Below are positions 56,589 to 64,000 of a stretch of 64,000 nt of DNA, in pieces (positions within the stretch are counted from its first letter, which is position 1; each line of letters opens with the position of its first letter). The stretch covers positions 1 through 64,000 of the forward strand of contig CAIXUG010000085.1 in assembly GCA_903922605.1 (NCBI GenBank), given 5' to 3'. The notes beneath the pieces are model-generated. The model saw only the letters and a program-made list of their open reading frames with translations. It was not told the DNA's origin and made no database searches. The position numbers and the translations under genes were made by a program. Source of the DNA: an uncultured Verrucomicrobiota bacterium. GTDB lineage: Bacteria; Verrucomicrobiota; Verrucomicrobiia; Limisphaerales; UBA9464.

Positions 56589-56768
56589 ATGCCCAAGCAG
56601 CTTCACATCCTCACGCAGCCCGCCGATGAACTCGCCCGCAGCCTGATCAAGGAACAGCGCAAATCACCGGAATGCGAAGTCGAGGTCGTGGACCTGACGC
56701 TGCCGGAGCCGGATTACACGGCGCTGGTGGAAAAGGTGTTCGCAGCCGATTCGGTCGCGACTTGGTAA
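56589..56768 (+). CDS. Small DsrH/TusB-like protein (59 residues)
   Basis: MPKQLHILTQPADELARSLI at the start resembles the LHTLNKSP region of TusB/DsrH, and the end ...VATW is similar to the short C-terminus of DsrH. It is shorter than typical TusB (about 95 residues). It begins 2 bases after the DsrF-like stop and ends 20 bases before the convergent SPFH gene. Assignment is by context and the N-terminal motif only. Confidence 0.6.
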   Translation: MPKQLHILTQPADELARSLIKEQRKSPECEVEVVDLTLPEPDYTALVEKVFAADSVATW

Positions 56769-56788
56769 TTCCCCGCGACGGACCAGAT

Positions 56789-57757
56789 TCAGGAGGTATA
56801 AAACGTCGGTGGTGGCGTGACGGGCGGCGATACCGTGGCCGTCTTCGGAGCCGGCGACAGGGTATTTGGCGTCGCCTGGGCGGCCATCAGCTGCGCAAGC
56901 AGCGGCGAGGAAGGGGGCATGAGCGTCACCCGACCTTCGGAGTGCAGGATCTTTTGCGTCTCCAGCACGGCGAACAGGGCAGTGGCCACTTCCGCGTCCT
57001 GGGAAATCTTGTCCAAGGCGGCCCCCACGATGTGAGGGCGCATGGCGCTGGCCTTGGCAAACTCCACCGCCGCCTGCCGGTCCGCCGTGCTGGTGATGAT
57101 GCTGACCTGGTTGGCGCCGTCCTGCTTGATCGCGGAGGTCACCTGCCGGAGCCGGTTCACCACCTTGCTCTCGATCTGCTTGATCATGGCGACATCGCGG
57201 AAGTGAACCTTCCGGATGTACACGGAGCCGAGCTTGTAGCCCCACTCATGCGACTTGGGTGAAACTTCCGCCCGCACCGTGCTGCTCATGGCGTGGCGGT
57301 TGATCAGCATGTCGGCCAGTGGCAGGTTGCTGAGGCAGCGCACGGTCGAGTTGCTCACATTGGCCGCCAGCGAGCCGCGCGGATCGGTGTTCTTGAAGAG
57401 GTAGGACACCGGATCGCTGATGAACATCTCGTACCAGATGCCGATGCCCATGGGCGCGCCTTCCTCGGAGTTCACGGGCTGGCTGCGGAGGTATTCCTGG
57501 TCCAGCCGCATGTCGAGGACGTGGCGGGTGCCCATCCAGTTCACGATCAGGGCGCGCCAGCCCATCCGGGTGATCAGGAAGTGCAGGCCCGGCTCGTCAA
57601 TGGTGGCCACCACCTTGCCGAAGAGCATGTACACGAAGCAGCGGCGCTCCGGCACGACTGCGTAGAGCCCCAACAGACGGGCCAGCACCAGCAGCGCGGG
57701 CATGATGACAAATCCGGCGAAAAAGGTGACGCCGGCGGCGATCAGGAAGGGAATCAT
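56789..57757 (-). CDS. SPFH/band-7 family membrane protein
   Basis: 322 residues with N-terminal membrane segment (MIPFLIAAGVTFFAGFVIMPALLVL), then the SPFH domain: PERRCFVYMLFGKVVATIDEPGLHF, and a C-terminal coiled stretch with AIKQDGANQVSIITS, followed by a Pro/Thr-rich tail. Flotillin/HflK-like membrane-domain scaffolding protein. Overlaps the partner SPFH gene by 4 bases, so they form a pair like HflK-HflC, though they are not that pair by sequence. Confidence 0.85.
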   Translation of the reverse strand: MIPFLIAAGVTFFAGFVIMPALLVLARLLGLYAVVPERRCFVYMLFGKVVATIDEPGLHFLITRMGWRALIVNWMGTRHVLDMRLDQEYLRSQPVNSEEGAPMGIGIWYEMFISDPVSYLFKNTDPRGSLAANVSNSTVRCLSNLPLADMLINRHAMSSTVRAEVSPKSHEWGYKLGSVYIRKVHFRDVAMIKQIESKVVNRLRQVTSAIKQDGANQVSIITSTADRQAAVEFAKASAMRPHIVGAALDKISQDAEVATALFAVLETQKILHSEGRVTLMPPSSPLLAQLMAAQATPNTLSPAPKTATVSPPVTPPPTFYTS

Positions 57758-58755
57758 AGCTTGGCCTCCACAAAGATTTTCTGAGCCTTGTCGAACAGCG
57801 ACAGGCGGACGTTGCGAACGTAGGCGGCCAGCACACCGGAACCGCTGCGCTTCAGCTCGCCGAGCTGTTCGGCCTGGCGCATCAGCGGCTCGACCTCCGC
57901 CTGGGCGCGCAGCGTCTCGATTTCCACCGCCCGGCGTGACTGGACGATCTTCTGATCCGCCCCGGCCTGGGCCAGACTGATGTCGGACGACACCTGGTTA
58001 TACGCGGTGTTGATGGCTGCCAGCGCCGACTCGACCTCCGGCGGCGGGTCAATCCCGGTGATCAGCGAGGCGTCCAGCACCATGCCGTAGCGCGCCGCCG
58101 AGGAGCGGCATTCCCGGTCCATGTGCTCGTTGAGGTCGCGCATGTTCTTGCGGATGTCATTGATGGAGATGCCGGTCACGATCGTGGCATCCGGCCCACC
58201 AATCGCCGGGACTGCGACCGCCAACGTGGACGGATGCGGCGCCTCAAAGTTGGCGATACGCTCACGGAGCACCGAGACGAAGTAGCCCATGACGTGGGCG
58301 ATCGGGCGCTTCACACCAAAGAGATACGCATAGAGATTCCGCTCCGAAACGCGGTAGCGGATCTGGCCGGTAAGGCCGGTGTTCAGCTGATCCTTGGTGA
58401 CCGCCTCCAGGATCGTGCCGCGACCGTTGGCCGAGACGTCCATCGGGTCCCAGGCCATGTTTACGGTCTCCGTGGCGATGGAGACCTTGTAAACCCGCTC
58501 CCAGGGCCAGCGGAAGTACGGCCCGCCCGGCGGAATGACGCGCACTTGTGGATACGTGTAGCGCAGCTTTTCGTCGGCGGTGAGCGGTTCGGAAATAGGA
58601 TCGTCCGCCGTCGTCTGCTCGCCCACCCGCTGGGCGCGGCCAAAGCTCGTTTTCACGGCGCGCTCGTTCTGGTTGACCGTGTAGAGGCCAGCCACGACGT
58701 AGCGGACGAGAAACCAAGCCACGAACCCGAAGAGACAGCCGGCAAGGATATTCAT
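57754..58755 (-). CDS. SPFH-domain (HflK-like) membrane protein
   Basis: 333 residues: N-terminal helix (MNILAGCLFGFVAWFLVRYV), then SPFH domain VNQNERAVKTSFGRAQ, ending in an alpha-helical region with SSDISLAQAGADQKIVQSRR and EIETLRAQAEVEPLMRQAEQ. ATG 58755 preferred over the longer ORF starting 58815. Overlaps the next SPFH gene by 4 bases. Together they may form a hetero-oligomeric membrane microdomain scaffold or protease regulator. Confidence 0.85.
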   Translation of the reverse strand: MNILAGCLFGFVAWFLVRYVVAGLYTVNQNERAVKTSFGRAQRVGEQTTADDPISEPLTADEKLRYTYPQVRVIPPGGPYFRWPWERVYKVSIATETVNMAWDPMDVSANGRGTILEAVTKDQLNTGLTGQIRYRVSERNLYAYLFGVKRPIAHVMGYFVSVLRERIANFEAPHPSTLAVAVPAIGGPDATIVTGISINDIRKNMRDLNEHMDRECRSSAARYGMVLDASLITGIDPPPEVESALAAINTAYNQVSSDISLAQAGADQKIVQSRRAVEIETLRAQAEVEPLMRQAEQLGELKRSGSGVLAAYVRNVRLSLFDKAQKIFVEAKL

Positions 58756-58922
58756 AATTGGACGGACGCTTGTTACTCCCATCGGAGGATGCCCCCAAGT
58801 GGAATCTCCCGACATCTGTGTAACCGGGTCCCAGCTCCAAGGTAACAGAGAACCGGGCAGTGTATCAGCTTGCTCGAATTCCCATTTGGCAAGGACAGCG
58901 CGCTGGGCGTCGTCTCTACCGC

Positions 58923-59042
58923 AGTAGGTCAGGCTGCCAGCCTGACAGGTATGGCGGGCTGGCAGCCCGCCGATAGCGACCGCGCAGTGCCCGACGGGCT
59001 GGAAGCCCGCCGTACGGTGTCGGGCCAGCGGCCCGACCTACT
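58923..59042. repeat. Nested-palindrome intergenic element (copy 2)
   Basis: Perfect ends AGTAGGTC (58923-58930) and GACCTACT (59035-59042). Inside: GTCAGGCTG-C-CAGCCTGAC (58928-58946), GGCGGGCTG-G-CAGCCCGCC (58953-58971), CGGGCT-GGA-AGCCCG (58995-59009) and GTCGGGCC-AGC-GGCCCGAC (59019-59037). The last palindrome and outer ends match copy 1. The element ends 1 base before the stop codon of the downstream hybrid kinase (which begins at 59044 on the minus strand). Confidence 0.9.
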
Positions 59043-59043
59043 A

Positions 59044-61071
59044 TCAGGCCAGGACGGCGCGCAATTTCTCACGGAGCAGTTCGGCGGTGAAGGGCTTCTG
59101 CAGAAACCCGGCCAGCCCGCGTCCCAGGAAACGCTGCAAGGCCTCCTGCTCGCTGAAGCCGCTCATGAGCACCACCCGCATCTCCGGCTTGATCGCCCGG
59201 ATACGCCGGAAGGCCTCCTCGCCATCCATCATGGGCATGGTGAGATCCAGCAGGACCATTGCGATGCGCTCCTGATGCTGCTGGAACAGCCCGAGCGCCT
59301 CGGCTCCATTGCGGGCCTGAAGCACCTCGAACCCGAGGAACTCCATCATTTTCACGGCGATGCCGCGGACCGAATCGTCATCGTCCACCACGAGAGCGAG
59401 GCCGGAACCGCGCCAGCCGGAAGTCTCGTGGGCAGCGGCATGGCTTTCCTCGTCGCTTCGGGTGGAGACGGGCAGCAGCACCTTGAAGGTCGTTCCCTTG
59501 CCCGCCTCACTGTACACCTTCACCCCGCCCCGATGCCCACGGATGATGCCGAGGACGGCGGCCAACCCCAGACCGCGCCCGGTAAACTTCGTGCTGAAGA
59601 ACGGCTCGAAGATGCGTCCCAGTTTGTCGGGCGGAATGCCGCAGCCATTGTCACCCACCTCCAGAAACACGTAATCACCCACCGCCAATTCCGGCGTACC
59701 CAGGGTGTGGTCCAGATAATTGCGGTCCGCGAGCAACCGGCCGGTCTGGATCCGGATGACCCCGGCTTTTCCTTCCAGGGCTTCCGAGGCGTTGATGACC
59801 AGATTCATGACGATCTGGCGGAGTTGGCTGGCATCGGCCTTCACCCGGGGGAGCTGTTCCGCCAGCTCATAGGAAAGCACGGCCGACTTGCTGATCGAGC
59901 TTTGCAGCAGGAACACGGATTCCCGCACCAGAAGGCTCAGATCAATGGGTTCGACTACGAACCGCCCCTTCCCCGCGTAGGCCAGGAGCTGATGGCACAA
60001 ATCGCCTGCCTGCATGGCCGCCTGCTGGATCTGGTCCAGATGCCCCGCCAACTGCGAGGCCGGGTCCATCTGCATCCTGGCCAGCGAAGCATTGCCCACC
60101 ACTCCGGTGAGCAGGTTGTTGAAGTCATGGGCAATCCCGCCGGCCAGCACGCCAAGGCTCTCCAGCTTCTGCGTTTCCAGCATTTTGCGCTCGATCAGCT
60201 GGCGCTCGGTCTCCGCCTGCTTGCGCGTCGTGATGTCGATAAACGCCCCGACCGCGCCCCGGATCTTCTTTTCGCCATCACGCAGGGGGGCGGCGTATGC
60301 CAGCAGGTGCAGCACGCTGCCGTCTTCGAAGCGCACCTCTTCCTCCATGTCCCGGATGACCTCATCATTGGCGGCGGCCAGCTGCATGGGCAGCTGATCG
60401 GGCGGCACCAGCTCGCCCGCCACATAGACCTGAAAATGTTTCGGCACTTCGGCACGTCCGGCGGAGAGGGAAACGTTGCCCCCTTCCGAAGAACGCAGGA
60501 GCCGGTGCAGCGCGGTGTTGGCACGGATGTGCCGGCATTCCCGGTCGGAAGCGATGCCGATGCCGACCGGCAGGACGTTCAGCAGCGTTTCCAGCTCCTC
60601 GACCCGGTGCTGAAGGGCGGCGTTAAGATGTCGGACCTCCTCCTCGGCCCACTTGCGCTCCTCGACCTCGGATCGCAGCTCCTCATTGAGCCGCATCGCG
60701 CCGGGCAGCGCCATGGCGCGCGGCAGCACCCGCACCACCGCCACGACCGTGGTCCAGGCAGCAACCCCGGCAAACAGCTTGATCAGGGCGGAAAACCGGT
60801 ACCACGGCTGCCAGAACAGGCTGGCATCCACCAGAAATAACAGGCCGCAGACGAGGATGAAGGTCGCAAACAACCAGTAAAGGCGCGGGAAATACAGGTC
60901 ACGGCGGCGGATGACGTAGCAGAGAATGCAGGCTGCCATCGCCATGAAGGCGCCAAAAAGCAGCAGATCCGCTCCGACCTGGACCCAGCCATGCGTCTTG
61001 GTCCACGCAGGCCCATGCCACGGCGGCGTGAACCCGTCGGTGCCAAGCAGTTCACTGGAAAGAGCCATCAT
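59044..61071 (-). CDS. Hybrid histidine kinase with ethylene-receptor-like membrane domain
   Basis: 675 residues: three membrane helices (about residues 30-55, 65-85 and 95-118), a coiled linker, a PAS domain (about 160-285), HisKA with His315 in GGIAHDFNNLLTG, HATPase with NLVINASEALEG and DNGCGIP, and a C-terminal receiver with Asp609 in LLDLTMPMMDG. The first 120 residues align with plant and cyanobacterial ethylene receptors: Asp35, Ile72 and Cys75 match ETR1 Asp25, Ile62 and Cys65 with a constant offset of 10, and the third helix ends VLPRAM like ETR1 IIPDLL. However, the copper-binding His (ETR1 His69) is Phe79, and Tyr32 is Phe42. The signal is unknown. Transcribed divergently from the kinase at 61346. 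Confidence 0.9.
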   Translation of the reverse strand: MMALSSELLGTDGFTPPWHGPAWTKTHGWVQVGADLLLFGAFMAMAACILCYVIRRRDLYFPRLYWLFATFILVCGLLFLVDASLFWQPWYRFSALIKLFAGVAAWTTVVAVVRVLPRAMALPGAMRLNEELRSEVEERKWAEEEVRHLNAALQHRVEELETLLNVLPVGIGIASDRECRHIRANTALHRLLRSSEGGNVSLSAGRAEVPKHFQVYVAGELVPPDQLPMQLAAANDEVIRDMEEEVRFEDGSVLHLLAYAAPLRDGEKKIRGAVGAFIDITTRKQAETERQLIERKMLETQKLESLGVLAGGIAHDFNNLLTGVVGNASLARMQMDPASQLAGHLDQIQQAAMQAGDLCHQLLAYAGKGRFVVEPIDLSLLVRESVFLLQSSISKSAVLSYELAEQLPRVKADASQLRQIVMNLVINASEALEGKAGVIRIQTGRLLADRNYLDHTLGTPELAVGDYVFLEVGDNGCGIPPDKLGRIFEPFFSTKFTGRGLGLAAVLGIIRGHRGGVKVYSEAGKGTTFKVLLPVSTRSDEESHAAAHETSGWRGSGLALVVDDDDSVRGIAVKMMEFLGFEVLQARNGAEALGLFQQHQERIAMVLLDLTMPMMDGEEAFRRIRAIKPEMRVVLMSGFSEQEALQRFLGRGLAGFLQKPFTAELLREKLRAVLA

Positions 61072-61263
61072 GACAGATTGGGCTGTGGATGGACCGCCTC
61101 ATACCGCAGGCGCTATCTGTTATCAGGCCCATCTGCCCGTTGCCGATTTATAATGGAAATCTTCATCACCGCAGCACAAAAGAAAAGGCTACCGGGGAAC
61201 CTGAAAACGCAAAGGTGAGACTTGCCCTCCCAGCCGGTCTCACAGCGGCACTCCCGTCCTAAA

Positions 61264-61345
61264 TCACCACATCGGCAAAATCGGGTGAAACTGAAGCAAA
61301 TCGGGGGATTTGCCTATGTCTCCCGTTTCCCCTACCAAGTAGGCG
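61264..61345 (+). promoter_or_regulatory. Hairpin-rich leader of the downstream kinase
   Basis: Three consecutive hairpins are visible: TCGG-GTGAAA-CTGA (61281-61294), GCAAATC-GGGG-GATTTGC (61296-61313) and CCTAC-CAA-GTAGG (61331-61343), the last ending 2 bases before the ATG at 61346. GGCAAA, GCAAA and CCTA segments recall parts of the c-di-GMP-I (GEMM) riboswitch, but the conserved core does not match well. It may be a translational control element; identity is not established. Confidence 0.4.
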
Positions 61346-64000
61346 ATGGCCGAGGACAAATGTCCCACAAAGCCGCACCCCGGCATTGCCGCGTGCCGGC
61401 TGCGGGCATTGCCTTTGATCTTAACCCTTCTGGCCGCAACGGTTGCACCGGCAAGGGCCGTCGAAACGCCGCCCCTCCTGACCAATGTTCTCCAAGTTCT
61501 GCGGCTGCGCGCTGGCGAAGCCAGAGCCGGCTTTCCCGTGCGCCTGGAAGGAGTGGTGACCTATTCCTCGAAGGAGATGCGCCTTGCGTTTGTTCAGGAC
61601 GCCACAGGAGGGGTGCCGGTGGAAAACAACTCTGACCTGGCGTTGGAATTTGGCCAGCAGGTCGCGCTGGAGGGACGCACCGATCGCGGACTTTTTGCCC
61701 CGGTGATCCGGCAGGTCGTTTCCAAATCGCTCGGGCCAGGCGACCTGCCCCCACCCCGGCATCCCACAGCGGACGAGCTGCAAACCGGCCGAGTGGACAG
61801 CCAGTGGTGCGAGATCGAAGGCACGGTCCGCTCGGTTTCCTACGAACCCGGCTCGCTGACTCTTGAGCTTTCCGTGGAGAACCGGCGCTTGCAGGCCGTG
61901 TGCCGGCATGGGCAGGAGGTCAACCCTGAAGATTGGGTCGAGGCACGGGTCCGGGTTCGGGGCGTTGCCGGCTCCCACTTCAACGGCCGGCAGCAGTTCG
62001 TCGGCCCCCTGCTGCTGGTGCCCAACCTAGGGCAAATCAGCGTGCTGCAATTGCCCCGGGGCAACCCGTTTCTATTGCCGGTCACGACTTTGGGTGACAT
62101 CGGCCGTTATCTTTCGCAGCACACACCCGGTGAGCGCATCCATGTACAGGGGGCGGTCACCCTCTTCGTGCCCGGACACGCACTCTATGTTCAGGACCAG
62201 ACCGGGTCCATCGAGGTCCGCACCACGCAGCGGACCCCCTTGGAAACGGGCGACCGGGTGGACGTCATCGGCTTTTACCAGCAGGAGAAGAACTCCATCG
62301 TGATCGAGGACGGCAACTTCCGCCGCCTCGGCAACGGGGCGCCTCTGATCGCCAGGGCCGCCGCGCCCGCCGATTTGCATGACGGACGGCTCGAATCGGA
62401 ACTGGTCACCATCGAAGCCACGCTCCAAGGCTCACAACGCGCCACCACCTCGCAACTGCTCCTGCTGCAGACGGACGCTTCCGTCTTCAACGCCCGGCTC
62501 TACGGCACCAACGCCTTGGCGGAAATGGCGGCCGGCAGCCGGGTGAAAGCCACCGGCATCTTCCATTCCACGGCCAATTCACTGCTCCCCGGACTTTCGT
62601 TTGAGCTGCTGTTGCGCTCTCCGGCCGATGTGGAGGTGGTTTCCTCCCCGTCCTGGTGGGATAGCAGGCACATCCTCTGGGTCACTGCGGGCATATTGCT
62701 GCTGGGCGTCCTGATCCTTATACGGGCAGTGGAGCTTGCCCGCACGAATGCCCGGCTGGAACAGCGGGTCAGCAAGCGCACCGGGGAGCTGCAAAAGGCC
62801 AAAGAATCCGCCGAGACGGCCAATGAGGCCAAGAGCGAGTTTCTCGCCACCATGAGCCATGAGATCCGCACGCCGATGAACGCCATCATCGGCATGAGCG
62901 GGCTGCTGCTCGACACTCCGCTCAATGCCGAGCAGAAGGAATTCACCGAGACGGTGCGCGGCAGCGCCGAAGCCCTCCTCGCCATCATCAACGAGATCCT
63001 CGACTTCTCCAAGATTGAGGCCGGTAAGCTGACGTTTGAAACGGTGGATTTCGACCTGCGTGAAGTGGTGGAAACGACCATGGAACTGCTCGCCGGTGCC
63101 ACCGCCAACAGGCAGATCGAACTTGCCTGCCTGATCGATGACGGGGTTCCCACCCGCTTGCGCGGCGATCCCGGGCGCCTGCGGCAGATCCTGCTCAACC
63201 TGACCGGCAACGCCGTGAAGTTCACCCGGCACGGCGAGGTGTTTGTCCGGGTCAGCCTCGAGGGCGGAAGCGAAACGGATGCCCTGCTCCGCTTTGAGAT
63301 CAAAGACACCGGCATCGGCATCCCCGCCGAGGCGCAGGCGCGGCTCTTCCAGCCCTTCAGCCAGGCGGACGGCTCGACCACCCGGAAGTATGGCGGCACC
63401 GGGCTCGGGCTGGTGATCTCCCGGCGTCTCGCGGAGATGATGCACGGCCAGATCGGCTTCCAGAGCGAACCCGGACGCGGCTCGCTCTTCTGGTTCACCG
63501 CGCGGCTGTCTCGGCAGCTGCAGGGCCCCACCCCTGCGGCCGCCCGGAACTTCGAAAACGTTCACACCCTGATTGTGGACGACAACGCCACGAACCGCGC
63601 CATCCTCGAACGCCAGCTGGCCTCCTGGCACATGCCGACGGAGAGTGCGGCGACGGCCACCGAAGCGTTGTTGCGGCTGCGCGAGGCCAGTGCCGCCGGA
63701 CAGCCGTTCCGCCTGGCCCTGCTCGACATGGAGATGCCGTACATGGACGGCCTGACCCTCGCGGAAGCCATCCGGAGTGACAGCACCATCACCGCGCCGC
63801 GGATGATATTGCAGACGTCCGTTTGCGACCGGACGCAGCCCGCCGACATCCGGCGTGCCGGCATCGCCGCCTGCGTGACCAAGCCGGTCCGGTTGTCCGA
63901 CCTGGGCGACTGCATCGACCGCGTGCTCAAGTCCAACGGCAGCGCCACATCCGCGGAACCAACGGCAACCCGCGCCCGCCCGGCCACTCCCGCCAAAGCG
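61346..64000 (+). CDS. Hybrid sensor histidine kinase, truncated by window end
   Basis: 885 residues visible, open to the last base. Starts with ATG 61346; signal sequence [18 protein letters not shown] (about 22-39). A large extracytoplasmic region (40-440) has several OB-fold-like beta modules ([21 protein letters not shown] and [20 protein letters not shown], both ending in LFVQD/LYVQD-type strands). A membrane helix at 443-462 and coiled coil follow, then HisKA with His505 in [14 protein letters not shown], HATPase ([17 protein letters not shown]) and one receiver with Asp794 ([11 protein letters not shown]). More receivers or an Hpt domain may follow outside the window. Signal unknown. 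Confidence 0.9.
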   Translation, partial: MAEDKCPTKPHPGIAACRLRALPLILTLLAATVAPARAVETPPLLTNVLQVLRLRAGEARAGFPVRLEGVVTYSSKEMRLAFVQDATGGVPVENNSDLALEFGQQVALEGRTDRGLFAPVIRQVVSKSLGPGDLPPPRHPTADELQTGRVDSQWCEIEGTVRSVSYEPGSLTLELSVENRRLQAVCRHGQEVNPEDWVEARVRVRGVAGSHFNGRQQFVGPLLLVPNLGQISVLQLPRGNPFLLPVTTLGDIGRYLSQHTPGERIHVQGAVTLFVPGHALYVQDQTGSIEVRTTQRTPLETGDRVDVIGFYQQEKNSIVIEDGNFRRLGNGAPLIARAAAPADLHDGRLESELVTIEATLQGSQRATTSQLLLLQTDASVFNARLYGTNALAEMAAGSRVKATGIFHSTANSLLPGLSFELLLRSPADVEVVSSPSWWDSRHILWVTAGILLLGVLILIRAVELARTNARLEQRVSKRTGELQKAKESAETANEAKSEFLATMSHEIRTPMNAIIGMSGLLLDTPLNAEQKEFTETVRGSAEALLAIINEILDFSKIEAGKLTFETVDFDLREVVETTMELLAGATANRQIELACLIDDGVPTRLRGDPGRLRQILLNLTGNAVKFTRHGEVFVRVSLEGGSETDALLRFEIKDTGIGIPAEAQARLFQPFSQADGSTTRKYGGTGLGLVISRRLAEMMHGQIGFQSEPGRGSLFWFTARLSRQLQGPTPAAARNFENVHTLIVDDNATNRAILERQLASWHMPTESAATATEALLRLREASAAGQPFRLALLDMEMPYMDGLTLAEAIRSDSTITAPRMILQTSVCDRTQPADIRRAGIAACVTKPVRLSDLGDCIDRVLKSNGSATSAEPTATRARPATPAKA

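Noticed and set aside
58870-60840. 656-codon plus-strand frame opposite the hybrid kinase
   Set aside because: Covers the kinase and receiver domains of the real gene in antisense; also runs through the palindrome element.
61264-61345. Calling the kinase leader a c-di-GMP riboswitch
   Set aside because: Only short pieces resemble GEMM-I; the 3' core and the P1 pairing are not convincing, so it is listed only as a structured leader.
62579-63631. 350-codon minus-strand frame opposite the last kinase
   Set aside because: The plus strand encodes an unbroken HisKA-HATPase-receiver; this is its shadow.

Overview
This window is a GC-rich stretch of a bacterial chromosome, most likely from the phylum Verrucomicrobiota (perhaps the Pedosphaera/Limisphaerales side). 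The assignment is inferred from gene content: a serine/threonine kinase fused to WD40 repeats, a leucine-rich-repeat/SUMF1 lipoprotein-era style secreted protein, a type II pseudopilin with a long C-terminal domain, DUF4912 and DUF4038 proteins, an HpnD/HpnK squalene-hopanoid cluster, and several kinds of intergenic repeat. I saw no rRNA, tRNA, CRISPR array, insertion sequence or phage gene. Shine-Dalgarno sequences are weak throughout, so many starts were chosen from protein family boundaries and overlaps.

Layout. 0-15 kb: AdoCbl-dependent ribonucleotide reductase (nrdJ), a MocR-type regulator with a paired palindromic operator, a WD40 protein kinase, an RND efflux adaptor/pump pair, a low-GC orphan membrane protein, a MarC-family protein and a glycosyltransferase. 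15-20 kb: TCA-cycle block with citrate synthase, a decayed vapC toxin remnant, sucC, a VOC protein lying between sucC and sucD, and sucD with a strong terminator. 20-27 kb: yggT/yggU pair, thiE, a pseudopilin, a TPR protein, murJ, then yicC-gmk-coaC. 27-32 kb: a tightly packed run of a sensor kinase, a sigma-54 response regulator, a small membrane protein, hpnD, hpnK and a DMT-type transporter, with overlaps at most junctions. 32-43 kb: a probable Fe-S protein, lactonase, glcD-type oxidase/DUF2007, GST, zinc-ribbon protein, DUF4038 glycosidase, amidase, MmcQ/YjbR, PQQ-type propeller protein and YraN. 43-50 kb: LRR-SUMF1 protein, ADP-ribosylglycohydrolase, rnhB, a TPR membrane protein, UDP-glucose dehydrogenase and MutT. 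50-59 kb: a GlnPQ-type amino-acid importer, a lone LolD/YbbA-like ATPase, a DUF4912 protein, a DsrE/DsrF/DsrH-like sulfur-relay trio and two SPFH proteins. 59-64 kb: two divergent hybrid histidine kinases, the second running off the window.

The most unusual signals are these: (i) the membrane domain of the hybrid kinase at 59-61 kb looks like the plant/cyanobacterial ethylene receptor but lacks the copper-binding His; (ii) four intergenic heptanucleotide tandem repeats plus one inverted hexamer array; (iii) two copies of a roughly 120-135 bp nested-palindrome element with AGTAGGYC ends; (iv) a compact DsrEFH-like operon whose third gene encodes only 59 residues; (v) a sigma-54 two-component system packed into the same transcription unit as hpnD/hpnK; (vi) a frameshifted vapC remnant fused to the end of the citrate synthase gene region; and (vii) a hairpin-rich leader directly in front of the last kinase.
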